Source of the DNA: Laccaria trichodermophora
Lineage: Eukaryota > Basidiomycota > Agaricomycetes > Agaricales > Hydnangiaceae
DNA length: 64,000 bases
Assembly (NCBI GenBank): GCA_018417955.1
Contig: JACTVC010000014.1
Location: forward strand, 1 to 64,000
Direction of reading: 5' to 3'
Below are positions 47,601-58,645 of this stretch, in pieces (position 1 is the stretch's first letter; every line of letters begins with the position of its first letter). Below the pieces are notes generated by a model. It did no database searches. It was not told the origin of the DNA and saw nothing but the letters and a program-made list of their open reading frames with translations. The translations under genes and the position numbers were made by a program.

Positions 47601-48539
47601 CCGTGTAGGAAATTTGTCCTGGCGCATCCTAGAGTGAACAGTGAATACAAGGAAACAAAGCGGTCAATTGAAACAACATACCGCTAATTCCTGTTTTAGG
47701 ACCTTGAAATACGCATGCCATGCCTTGATAATGGATTCGCGCATCTTCGTTCGGCGGGGAATGTCTTTGTCCTCAAGGTCCTCACGTAAAAGCAAGAGGA
47801 GCTGTCGAAATTCTGGGCATTCAACAACATTTATAGACTACGAAGAAGATTAAACTAATACCAAACATTGAAAGTGCTTGACCAACCTGATCATCTGCAA
47901 CGATGAAGTTCAGAAGATGCTGTATCAATGCCTCCTGGGAAAATGGCGGACGGTGTGTTCCATGTTCAGGGGGCACAGGGGCTGTTCCAGCTTCGCTCGC
48001 GAGTGCAGGGACTTTCCATTTCATTTCACGACACTTCTGGAGATATGGATCCTTGTGGCGGCTTAGGAGGTGGTTGCGCAATGGACCATTTGAGGTGCTC
48101 GCCAAGAAGCTGCCTGCACCCTGGCGCAAGTCTATCCCATTCGCCCTACATAACAATCCTTGTCAGTACAATGTATAAAATTATGGAGGACCACGTACCT
48201 GCATAGCTTACATAGAGTTCTGCTTACCGGAGGCGCCTTGGATCCGCGTTCAAAGAAAAAATCAATATCTGGGGCTGTTCGGCTCCATGAGGGTTCTGAG
48301 GCTCGCTCAGAAGGCGTGACAGGTCTGGTGGAGGCAGCAGAGCCAGCTACAGGCTCGACACTCGCAGGAGAGATCGGTCGTTGTACATCTTCATCGGCAG
48401 AATGTTCGTCCAAAGGAGTGAAGTCGAATTCTTCTCCAGAACCGGGATCTTCACGAAAGTTGACTGGCGCTGCTCTACGGCCAGCTGTACGAGGAGGTGC
48501 TGGCTGCTGTGTCAGTTTTCTGCCTCTACCTCGGGCCAT

Positions 48540-50283
48540 TACGAAGCTGGGCGATTTACAGAGATAGAAATATTGTTCGGTATTTTATACAGAACCATAG
48601 CACCTCACATGCTGTTAGCGCGTGTTTCTATCATAATTAATGTAACAGTTGATTCAATCGATTGTCTCATCTACTAAAATGTTACAGATAACTAAGTTGA
48701 GGCTTTACAGCCTAAAATGTCGAACGTGATTGGAAGAGGACAGGTACACCCCTCTCAATCGGGGAGCTGTTGAGGAGTGGCATCATCCAGCTCAGCAGGG
48801 TTCTTGTTGTTATCGATGAAATCCTTTACATGAATGTTAGTACCACGGAAATAATTTGAGGCATGATCGACATACTGAATCTATCATCCTCCGATCCTCC
48901 ACCCACATTGTCGTCGCATTGTCCACACCAGCCTCAATTGTGAAACTTGCAAAGGGCACGAGGAATCTGCCAACAAAGCGAAATGAACACGAAATTAATA
49001 GCGATGGAGTAAGGCTGACCTTTATCCATCATGAAGAACACAAGAGAAGGCTTCTTCGGCGTGATTGATAGACCCATAGCGATCATAGAGTATTCCAATC
49101 CCATACCAACGCTTTGGGTCGACGGATGAATGCGCGTTATCCACCAGGCATCGTGCATCCAGGCACATTATCAATCGCATATCTGGGCGTGTCACCCATC
49201 GCGTGTACAGGTGCATTATCCATCGTGCGTCCAGACGGATTAATGATTGTGCGTTCAGGCACATCGTATATCTGACCATGTTTCTCTATCCATCATGTAT
49301 GTTTCTCTATCCATCGTGTATCCACGCACACTAACCCAGATGTTTTATCGTAGCTTGTACTTCTTTTCACGGCTCATTTAACTATTCTAACACTATTTAC
49401 TGGTCATAGCTGTAGGGTATCTACTATGGTGTAACTACTATAACGTATCTAATACACGTAAGACGGAAGGAGGGATGGGGAAAGGAAAAGAAATGCGAAG
49501 GACGTTCCAGCGCTATATATCCGAGGCACTTTAGGGCCGCTTTTGATTTAGGGCAGGCATAGAACATTTAGGGCAGGCGTAGAAACATTCTTCTACGCCT
49601 GCCCTTAACGTTCTATGCCTGCCCTCAACGTTCTACGCCTGCCCTAAATCAAAAGCGGCCCTAAAGTGCCCTGGATATATAGTGCCTCAGCGTCCTTCAT
49701 ACTTCTTTTCCTTTCTTCTCCACTCCCTCATCCCTCCTTGTATGTAGACCCTCCCGTATGTAGTTAGCCTCCCATGTAGTTAGCCTCCCATATGTAGACC
49801 CCCCTTCGCCGTATGTACACCCTCTCGTATATTAGTTAAGTTTATCTGTTATATCGTTGTACTTAGAAAATAAAAATGTGTTGTCACAAATCAAGCACAC
49901 AAAGTTCCCCCTCCCATTGATTACGTTACGTGTAGAATATCATTATTGATACGGCCAAATTCAACAAGGATAACAGGTACGCCTTCAATGCCTATCTCAT
50001 TGTAACTAAACTAATAATTTATTCTATTCAGCCCACGACGCAGCCCATGACGGAACGCCACCATGGCTGTCCTTTTCGGCGAACAGCGGTGCCCATGTGA
50101 TGGAAAGCAACTGGCCCTAAAGCCAATGAAAGATAAACAATCCGCAAACCATTTCAAGCTTCTTTCCCATCATCGAGCACCATCCGTGTAGTTTGTAGAG
50201 TATATAGCTTTTAGAAACGTTTGTGCGTGCTAGTAACTGAATTCTAGGTGACTCTAATGTAATCGAAATACCAGGAAATCGTC
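48540..50283. other. Intergenic region of hAT element
   Basis: Lies between the divergently transcribed transposase and Spt5-like genes, so it must hold both promoters. Degenerate tandem repeats of about 35 bp occupy 49130-49330 (cgtgcatccaggcacattat and relatives). A snapback sequence occupies about 49455-49745. Short repeats tgtagttagcctcccat and tatgtagaccc occur near 49740-49830. No coding frame is supported. Confidence 0.55.
49455..49745. repeat. Imperfect snapback hairpin, about 290 bp
   Basis: GCACTTTAGGGCCGCTTTTG at 49526 with ATTTAGGGCAGGC behind it is exactly mirrored by the sequence ending in CAAAAGCGGCCCTAAAGTGC at 49670. Pairing continues outward through ATATATCC and GAAGGACG to the polypurine stretch ggaaaggaaaagaa and its complement near 49709-49722. 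The centre holds three copies of acgcctgccct/agggcaggcgt. It could be a MITE or a transcript hairpin in the divergent promoter. No TSD was identified. Confidence 0.75.
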
Positions 50284-52929
50284 ATGGAAGCAGAATACAC
50301 TGAGAGACCAACGAAACATAGAAAATTCGAGGCAAGTTCTCTTTATTCTTGTGAGATTTCTTAGCAAGCTAATCACGCAATAGACGCCGCAAGTTCTTCA
50401 ATTCCTAGATCTCGAAGCTGACGTATCAGAGGCGGAAACCGATGATGAAAATGATGGCAACGAAGGTGTGTATCATACATTGTAATGATAGTTAGTACAC
50501 TTCTAATTCTTTTCCAGGTGATCTTATCAACGACGATGAAGACATTGATGAGTCGATCTCGGGAGATGTGCACCGTAACCTTCTTCGCGAAGCGTTGATC
50601 CCATCCAATGACGACGCATTTTGGGAAAGCTTTCTCGAGCGCGTCACGGCTCATCAACATATTGCGGAAGAAGACGTTCAAGATATTGGAAAGATGTCTT
50701 TATGGGTGGTGCTTGTCAAGGTAACACTAATCCAATCTTTGAAGCTCATGTTTGTAATGACTTTCTACTTAGCCTGGATATGAGGAGCGGATAGTCTGTC
50801 GAGTCCATCGGCGGCTCATGGACCCTAGGTTTCCTGCGCGGTTTCGACCCCCAGCGGTCTTTGGCTGGAAAGTTCTACCTGGTAGAGTGTTTTTTGAAGG
50901 TGGTTCGGAGGAGATGATTCGACAAGTCTGTAATGGCATACCGAACGTGATGGTCTCGAAGACTTTCCACATACCCGATCCCAACCCCTCCATCTTCAAT
51001 GTTCCGGATACCTTTCGGCCAAAGCCTCATTCATGGGTTCGACTGCACCGTGGGATCTACAAAGGAGATCTCGCCTTCATTCGGGAGGCTCACACTTATT
51101 CCACCTTACTCATCAACATCCTTGTGGTACCACGCGTTGATTATGACCCACCTGCTGCCAAAGTCAAAGGAAGCCGGCTTATCGCATATGAGGACAGAAA
51201 TGATGAGACGGACGACGAGTTCGCAGCGGCCTACAAGCCCGATCGCGAGCTAAATAGAAGAGCTTCAGCACCAGGGTGGCCTCCCCAAGCTCTCTTCAAT
51301 CCAACACTGGCAAAGCAACGGTTTCGTCGGGCCTTTCAAGAGCGCAACAGCTTGTCGTTATTCCGCGGAGTATTGTACGATGCCGACGGATATGCATATT
51401 TCTCAGAAGTCGACACGGATTGGTACACTGCAGAAGATGTAGTACCAACATTGAGGGAATTTGAACTTTTTAGCGCCTGCTCGGACATTCCTCTCAACGT
51501 CCGAGAGCGCATGATGGTGAGAATGTCAGCCAGGATCCTTCGGATAGGCGATGGGGTGAAAATCACTCACGGAGATTCGAGGGGGCTTTTTGGAACAATC
51601 ATGGATATAACGGAAAACGAAGCTGTGGTCTTTTTAACGACGGAGGATGTAACAACTACCGTACCCTTTTTGTCGCTTCGAAAAGATCTCAAAGTAGGGG
51701 ATGAAGTCCGCATTCTTTCGGGAGACCACGAAGGTGTTACGGGTTGGGTAGTGAATGGAGATGACGACTATGTGTGCGTCTTTAATGACAGGACCGGTAC
51801 AGAGGTGAATGTCTTGCTTTATATTATATATATATCTTCTAACATTCCATCATCTTGTAGGTAGAGGTATCCCCCGGGATTGTCCAGTTCTTCACCTCCC
51901 CCTTCGTCTTTGGAACGGAGTCCCCGGATTTGAAAGCTTCCTTCACAGATGCGCAAAAGCATGTCATGAAGGGGGACTCCAATAGTCACCTGGTAGGAAA
52001 ACATGTAATGATCACCCTGGGGAATTTTAGAGGTTACTGAGGCAGAGTAAAAAGCACAATTGGTGAGAAAAGGCTCTTCGTCGAGCTTGAGGCGCTCCTC
52101 CAACGCCCACAAATTTTTGACATCAATTCTCTAAAAATCATGCAAGCCCTTTCTCTCATTTTTTGAAATCGATGCTAATTAGCTTCCAGCGCCCACGAAA
52201 GGCTTCAGCCCCCCAGGCCTTGAGAGCTTCTCGGTGATTTTACTTACCCGCTTGAACCAGCGCCTCCGCCCGGTACTCTCACAAACTTTTTTTTCCCTGG
52301 TTACTCCTTGCCAGATCCGCAACCCTCAGTCCCATATCCCACTGCTTTCCTCGCGCAGACTCCGGCCATTGCAGGGCCATCTACTCCGCTTCCTAACTCA
52401 GAAGATATCCCGACGACCCCAGCTTGGAACCCAAGCTCACAAACCCCGCGCCATGGCAATGATGGTATTTATGTTTCTGATTCAAAGTCAATAGATACTG
52501 ACGCGATTGTGGCAGCCCCTCCTCCGTATTGGCTCAGAGATGGCTGCTTCGCCAACATGAGACTGAGCCTTCGTCTCATCAACACCAAGCCTAATTTCCA
52601 TAAGGGCGAGCACGAAGATAAGTGCGGGGAGTTCAAGGGAGCACAAGTATACATAGATGTCACTATAGTACCATAACAATAGAAATTGACAATTGTCCCA
52701 ATAAGTCATAGGGCTACCCCAATGGGCCCAATACACATGGACGCTATGGATCCATACCTGGGACCAATGGATGTTTACAGCATATGGTATTAATGTGTGG
52801 CCCAATGCATATTCTGCAGATGTGGTTATTGCCATAATCAATGGTACCATAGGTACCCAAAGTATAATCTACAGAATGGCCAAATGTTGGGCCACATGCG
52901 TTCAAGAGATCACCGGAAGCATTGACATG

Positions 52930-54900
52930 CTGACTGCAAGTGCTCCGAAAATGCGACTGAAAAAATGTCCGGATTTGTGGTTGCCATGTTGGATGTCACT
53001 TCCCCAAATATGCAGCTGAAGAAAGGTCCGGATTTGTCACTAGTATGCAGAATACCAGTGCTCCAAAAATGCGGCCGAAAAAATGTCCGGATTTGTGATT
53101 AACTTAGTTTATGTCACTGCTCCGAAAATGCGGCCGAAAAAAACATCTGGATTTGTATTTAAGATGCTGAATGTCATTGCCCCAAAAATGCGGCCGAAAA
53201 AATGTCCAGAGTTGTAGTTGACTGGGTAAATGTCACTGCTCCAAGAATGCTGCCGAAAAAACAGCCGGATTTGTATTTAAGATGCTGAATGTCATTGCCC
53301 CGAAAATGCGGCCAAAAAAATGTCCGGAGTTGTAGTTGACTGGGTAAATGTCACTGCTCCAAAAACACGGCCGAAAAAACATCCGGATTTGTATTAGTAC
53401 AACACTGTCCGAAATTTCAGATGTAATTTTGACAGGCGCCAGACAACCCCCATGGAATGCTTCAATGCCCGAAATTTAGAACTTCAAGCACCCGAAAATG
53501 CGGCCGAAAAAATGTCCAGATTTGTGATTAACTTGGTAAACGTCACTGCTCCGAAAATGTGACCAGAAAGACATCCGGATTTGTATTAGTGCACCAATGT
53601 CCGATGTTTCGGATGTAATTTTGACATGGACCAGACAGCCCCCCCATGGATTGCTCTGAAGTCCGAAATTTTTTAAGTTAGTTCGAACCTTCTTCTGTTT
53701 GGCCCACGGGTTTCCAATTACAGCAACGGACCTTTTGTGGCTCCCCCACAGGTCTCCGATTACACCCATGGATTACCTGCTGCTCCGTTACACCTGTGGC
53801 CACCCATGGACCACCTGCTGCTCCTTGACCAATTGGCCCTCTTCCATCAGCCCCCCACCCGTGGGCCACGTTTGCAGCTGGCCTGCAAAATGGACCAACA
53901 ATTGTGCCTTTACATTCAGAGACCATTATTCCATTACACCCGTGGACCAGCAATTGTGCTGTTTCATCCACGGACAAGCACTTGTTCCATTACACCTGTG
54001 GGCTGTGCTCTCATCCGCGGACCTGCTCTCTTTCTGTTACCCCCACGGACCAGCAATTCTTTTATCTGCGGACTGACAGATTACCTACCACTCCGTTTCT
54101 GCAGACACCCATTGTTGCTGTTGGACCCATGGGCCACACCATTTGTTAAGCCCATTGGTCTGTTACATCCGCGGGCCACCAGCTAGAGCTCCATGGACGT
54201 GAACATCTGGATTTGTATTTAACATGCTGAATGTCATTGCCCCAAAAATGCAGCTGAAAGAATGTCCGGATTTGTGATTAACTTGGTGAATGTCACTGAT
54301 CCGAAAATGTGGCCGAAAAAACATCCGGATTTGTATTAGTGCAACAATGTCCGAAGTTTCACATGTAATTTTGACATGGACCAGACAACCCCCCATGGAA
54401 TGCTCTGAAGTCCGAAATTTTTTAAGTTACTTCCATCCGGATATAATAATCCCCATAGACTGCACCAATGTCCGAAATTTTGGATGTAATTTTGACAGGG
54501 GCCAGACAACCCCCATGGAATGCTCCAATGTCCGAAATTTATACTTCAAGTACCCGAAAATGCGGTCACAAAAACATCCGGATTTGTATTTAACATGCTG
54601 AATGTCATTACCCCGAAAATGTGGCTGAAAAAATGTCTGGAGTTGTAGTTGACTGGGTCAATGTCACTGCTCCGAAAATGCAGCCGAAAAAACATCCGGA
54701 TTTGTATTTAACATGCTGAATGTCATTGCCCCGAAAATACGGCCGAAAAAATGTCTGGATTTGTGATTAACTTGGTGAACATCACTGATCCGAAAATGCG
54801 GCCGAAAAAACATCCGGATTTGTATTAGTGCAACAATGTCCGAAGTTTCGGATGTAATTTTGACATGGACCAGACAACCCCCCACGGAATACGTTGACAT
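52930..54900. repeat. CCGGATTTG/GCGGCCGAAAAA minisatellite, foldback D
   Basis: Left-arm array of 58-60 bp units alternating ATGCTGAATGTCATTGCCCC and TTGGTGAATGTCACTGCTCC variants, interrupted at 53690-54185 by a G+C-rich block of CCCATGGACCAC-like repeats. The inverted right-arm array is at 55800-56690, where two ~120-bp copies are nearly identical (about 55980-56100, 56220-56340). Frames are open on both strands because the period is near a multiple of three. Confidence 0.9.
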
Positions 54901-57639
54901 CTGAAATTCTAGACTACACAATTTTGCAATGACCAGTTGAACTCAGGCAGAACTCTCTCAATTCCTAACCCATTTGGATGTTCTTGGGCTCGTTTTGACA
55001 GGTTAACCCGTGGGGTTGTGGGTACGGGTAGTCTACAGGTCATGTATGGGCCACTTGTCCGATATTTATAGGTTTTTTAGTGTCCTTGATCATGAATGAG
55101 TATACGGGTTCATGGGTCTACAGTTGAAGGAGTGAGAAGGGTGGACATTTGCCATTTCTGTATCATTGGTTTATTATGAATAAGTACATAGATTCAGGGT
55201 GCTATAGTTGAAGGAGTGATAATGGTGGGCATTTTGCTATTGCTTTCACTGTCTGTGTCACCTCTTCAACCATACATCCCCATGAACACATGTACTTATT
55301 CATTGATATCTGGTCTCCCAAACTTGAAAGTTTGTAGTCCACTTTTCTGACATATAATTTGTAGTGTCCTTCACTATGAATAAGTACATAGGTTCATGGG
55401 ACTATCATTGAAGGAGTGAAATGGATGGACAATTTGATATTCCGGTATTTCACTTAGTTTTAAGATTGAACTATGTCATTCTCACTCCTTGAACCATATC
55501 TCCATGAACATATATATACTTATACATAGTAAATCAATGATCCAGCAATTGCAAAATGTCCACCCTTTTCACTCCTTCAACCATAGACCCATGAACCCAT
55601 ATACTCATTCATGATCAAGGACACTAAAAAACCTATAAATATCGGACAAGTGGCCCATACATGACCTGTAGAGTACCCGTACCCACAACCCCACGGGTTA
55701 ACCTGTCAAAACGAGCCCAAGAACATCCAAATGGGTTAGGAATTGAGAGAGTTCTGCCTGAGTTCAACTGGTCATTGCAAAATTGTGTAGTCTAGAATTT
55801 CAGATGTCAACGTATTCCGTGGGGGGTTGTCTGGTCCATGTCAAAATTACATCCGAAACTTCGGACATTGTTGCACTAATACAAATCCGGATGTTTTTTC
55901 GGCCGCATTTTCGGATCAGTGATGTTCACCAAGTTAATCACAAATCCAGACATTTTTTCGGCCGTATTTTCGGGGCAATGATATTCAGCATGTTAAATAC
56001 AAATCCGGATGTTTTTTCGGCCGCATTTTCGGATCAGTGATGTTCACCAAGTTAATCACAAATCCGGACATTTCTTCGGCCGTATTTTCGGGGCAATGAC
56101 ATTCAGCATGTTAAATACAAATCCGGATGTTTTTTCGGCTGCATTTTCGGAGCAGTGACATTGACCAAGTCAACTACAACTCTGGACATTTTTTCAGCCA
56201 CATTTTCGGGGTAATGATATTCAGCATGTTAAATACAAATCCGGATGTTTTTTCGGCCGCATTTTCGGATCAGTGATGTTCACCAAGTTAATCACAAATC
56301 CGGACATTTCTTCGGCCGTATTTTCGGGGCAATGACATTCAGCATGTTAAATACAAATCCGGATGTTTTTTCGGCTGCATTTTCGGAGCAGTGACATTGA
56401 CCAAGTCAACTACAACTCTGGACATTTTTTCAGCCACATTTTCGGGGTAATGATATTCAGCATGTTAAATACAAATCCGGATGTTTGTTCGGCCGCATTT
56501 TCGGATCAGTGATGTTCACCAAGTTAATCACAAATCCAGACATTTTTTCGGCTGTATTTTCGGGGCAATGACATTCAGCATGTTAAATACAAATCCGGAT
56601 GTTTTTTTGGCTGCATTTTCGGCTGGACATTCTTTCAGCCGCATTTTTGGGGCAATGACATTCAGCATGTTAAATACAAATCCAGATGTTCACGTCCATG
56701 GAGCTCTAGCTGGTGGCCCGCGGATGTAACAGACCAATGGGCTTAACAAATGGTGTGGCCCATGGGTCCAACAGCAACAATGGGTGTCCGCAGAAACGGA
56801 GTGGTAGGTAATCCGTCAGTCTGCAGATAAAAGAATTGCTGGTCCGTGGGGGTAACAGAAAAAGAGCAGGTCCGCGGATGAGAGCGCAGCCCACGGGTGT
56901 AATGGAACAAGTGCTTGTCCGTGGATGAAACAGCACAATTGCTGGTCCACGGGTGTAATGGAATAATGGTCTCTGAATGTAAAGGCACAATTGTTGGTCC
57001 ATTTTGCAGGCCAGCTGCAAACGTGGCCCACGGGTGGGGGGCTGATGGAAGAGGGCCAATTGGTCAAGGAGCAGCAGGTGGTCCGTGGGTGGCCACAGGT
57101 GTAACGGAGCAGCAGGTAATCCATGGGTGTAATCGGAGACCTGCGGGGGAGCCACAAAAGGTCCGTTGCTGTAATTGGAAACCCGCGGGCCAAACAGAAG
57201 AAGGTTCCGCGGGTCTAAGAGAACAAGAGCTGGACATCGTGGGTGTAATGGAATAAGATCCCGCAGGTGTAATGGACCTATTGTCAACCCGTGGGGTAAT
57301 GGAACACAATCTGGCCCGTGTGGCGACCCACGGGGCTAATGGAACAAGAGCTGCCCCATGGGGGTAATGAACAACAGCCAGCCTGAGGGTGTAATGGATC
57401 AATTGTCAATCCGCGGGGGTAACAGAACATGATCTGGCCCATGTGGCGACCCCCGGGGGTAACGGAACAAGAGCTACCCCATGGGGGTAACTGCACAATA
57501 GCCAACCCGCGGTGTAATTGCACAATTGTGCGGCCGTGGGTCCAACGGAACAGGAGCAGACCCACGGGTTTACCGGACCAAAGCCCACCCGCAAAATTCA
57601 AATAATCATTGGGCTAACCTATGAACTATAGCTTATATC

Positions 57640-57985
57640 ATGGCATGGGCCCAACTTACAAGCCATAGCATTGAAATTTTACCATTGGGCCCAACCTGTT
57701 CCCTTAACAAATACCTTACATTAGGCCCAACCATCAACCATAGCTTAATAATTGGGCCAATGGGCCCAACCATCTCCCTTAACGATTTCCCTTCATTGGG
57801 CCCAACTATCAATGGTACCTTAATACCGTCATATATCAATGGCCAAAATTACCCCCATTTAAGCCATGTGGCCAATCTATAAACCCTTAGCTTGGACTGT
57901 GGCACTGTCGTTGGGCCCAACAATCAAATATACATATTGTCATGTTGTTGGGCCAATGTATAGTATCATAATGTCTTTTGTAATT
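57640..57985. repeat. TTGGGCCCAAC repeat block, foldback D
   Basis: About eight copies of attgggcccaac followed by catcaa or catagc phrases, centred on the palindrome GGGCCC. They form the outermost internal part of the right arm. The left arm has only one or two comparable phrases near 52720, so this block is asymmetric. Confidence 0.8.
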
Positions 57986-58489
57986 GGGCCCATTGGGGTA
58001 GCCCTATGACTTATTGGGACAATTGTCAATTTCTATTGTTATGGTTCCATAGTGTATCTACTGAATGCCCTGAAGGGAGTGGTTGGAGACGTGGTCAAGG
58101 TCCAGATAGGTTTCAAAATATTGGAAGTCCCATTTCCGTACTTGATACCTGAAACGCCGGAGTGCAAATCCCAGGTCGTTACCGTGTTTACCGGCCCACA
58201 TAAGGGGTCACAGTTTAGGATCAAGGAGTTTGGTGAAGAGATCTGCGGCTGCTCGATTTTGAAATCAACGATGCTGTTGAGAAAGGTTGATGTCAAAATC
58301 GCCACCAATCAACTGGTAGTGACCCAAGACACCCGGCGATAAAATACCTTAGATAAATTTTAAATACCTTAGAGACTTTTATTGTATATTTTACGCATAT
58401 CTTGATGGCAAGCTGTATACTATTGACCTTATTGCAAGTCCCGTGAGGCTTGAGATAACTGAACGAACAAACTTGGACAATCACTATTT

Positions 58490-58645
58490 ATGACCGGCTT
58501 AGCCAGCTCCCAGCCGGCTTGTTAGCTGGAGCTGGAATTAGCCGAGCTGTGGGAGTCATCAATCGGCGGTTCTGGCTGGGCTTCGGCTAAACTCGGCTCG
58601 GCTCCTGGCTTCAGCCGGCTATGAGCCGGAGCCGCGGCAACACTA
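58490..58645. repeat. Right subterminal repeats and TIR of hAT element
   Basis: Clusters of CCGGCTT, AGCCGGCT, GGCTCGGCT and TTAGCCGAG occur in both orientations, ending in the TIR GCAACACTA at 58645. They match the left subterminal set. The Spt5-like gene ends about 150 bp before. Confidence 0.75.

Larger units (their letters stand above)
39794..48539 (-). pseudogene. hAT transposase, split by foldback C
   Basis: Minus-strand exons: 48539-48199, 48145-47862, 47812-47682, 47628-47404, 47354-46860, 46812-46708, 46659-46590 then (after the insertion) 40765-40628, 40577-40489, 40437-40201 and 40150-39794. Phases agree throughout and total 824 codons with one TSD copy, with no stop. Parts: a disordered N-terminus; a BED-type finger (CKLCR split by an intron, then LRNHLLSRH); an RNase H-like core with TADIWSTKARYPYLAI and GHWTLDNCSLND; the conserved VRWDSLYFMI; and a C-terminal hATC dimerisation region with LDYLPIQASSVPSEHVFSSS and RRNRI. 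The intron at 47403-47355 appears to use a GC donor. The insertion lies in the exon encoding AIPAFEMFMTAWEQLG. Apart from the insertion the gene looks intact. Confidence 0.93.
52670..58045. mobile_element. Foldback element D, 5.4 kb
   Basis: The terminal inverted repeat ACCATAACAATAGAAATTGA begins at 52670 and is mirrored up to 58045. The flanks ACTATAGT (52662-52669) and TCCATAGT (58046-58053) match at 6 of 8 positions. Joining across one copy keeps the Spt5-like frame open (DVTIV then YLLNALKG), which supports these borders. The arms contain a 58-60 bp minisatellite rich in AAATGCGGCCGAAAAAA and CATCCGGATTTGTATT, a block of CCACGGGTGTAA-type repeats (53690-54185 and 56700-57600) and, only in the right arm, TTGGGCCCAAC repeats. 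Around the centre (about 55080-55640) lies a second palindrome. Arms differ in copy number and order. Confidence 0.9.
50284..58342 (+). pseudogene. Spt5-like NGN/KOW protein, split by foldback D
   Basis: Exons 50284-50331, 50384-50465, 50518-50720, 50773-51804 and from 51861 onward, phases consistent. The first intron appears to be GC-AG (GAG then gcaagt). The last stretches are about 52308-52669 and, after foldback D, 58046/58054-58342. Parts: an acidic N-terminus (EADVSEAETDDENDGNEGDL); an NGN-like domain from SLWVVLVKPGYEERIVCRVH to VCNGIPNVM; KOW modules at HSWVRLHRGIYKGDLAFI, GDGVKITHGDSRGLFGTIMD, VGDEVRILSGDHEGVTGWVV and LVGKHVMITLGNFRGY; a Pro/Ser/Thr-rich region; and a last KOW (VVTVFTGPHKGSQFRI). 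Spt5/DSIF controls RNA polymerase II elongation. This copy is shorter and diverged and lies inside a transposon. A TGA at 52038-52040 interrupts the fourth KOW, and the frame after it decays before the proline-rich exon. The cargo role is unknown. Confidence 0.85.
39553..58645. mobile_element. 19.1-kb hAT transposon with Spt5-like cargo
   Basis: The ends are TAGTGTTGC at 39553-39561 and GCAACACTA at 58637-58645, extending imperfectly inward as TAGTGTTGCTGCGGCTC against TAGTGTTGCCGCGGCTC. The target duplication is ATGGGGAC at 39545-39552 and 58646-58653. TIR form, 8-bp TSD and a hAT transposase inside agree. Contents are: subterminal CCGGCT/GGCTCGG repeats, minus-strand transposase (39794-48539) split by foldback C, a 1.7-kb intergenic region, a plus-strand Spt5-like gene (50284-58342) split by foldback D, and right subterminal repeats. 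Without C and D and one TSD copy each, the element would be about 7.9 kb. Confidence 0.95.

Noticed and set aside
53699..57402. Pro/His/Leu-rich frames up to 193 codons in foldback D
   Set aside because: They mirror each other in the two arms and lie in low-complexity repeats. No start context, introns or domain were seen.
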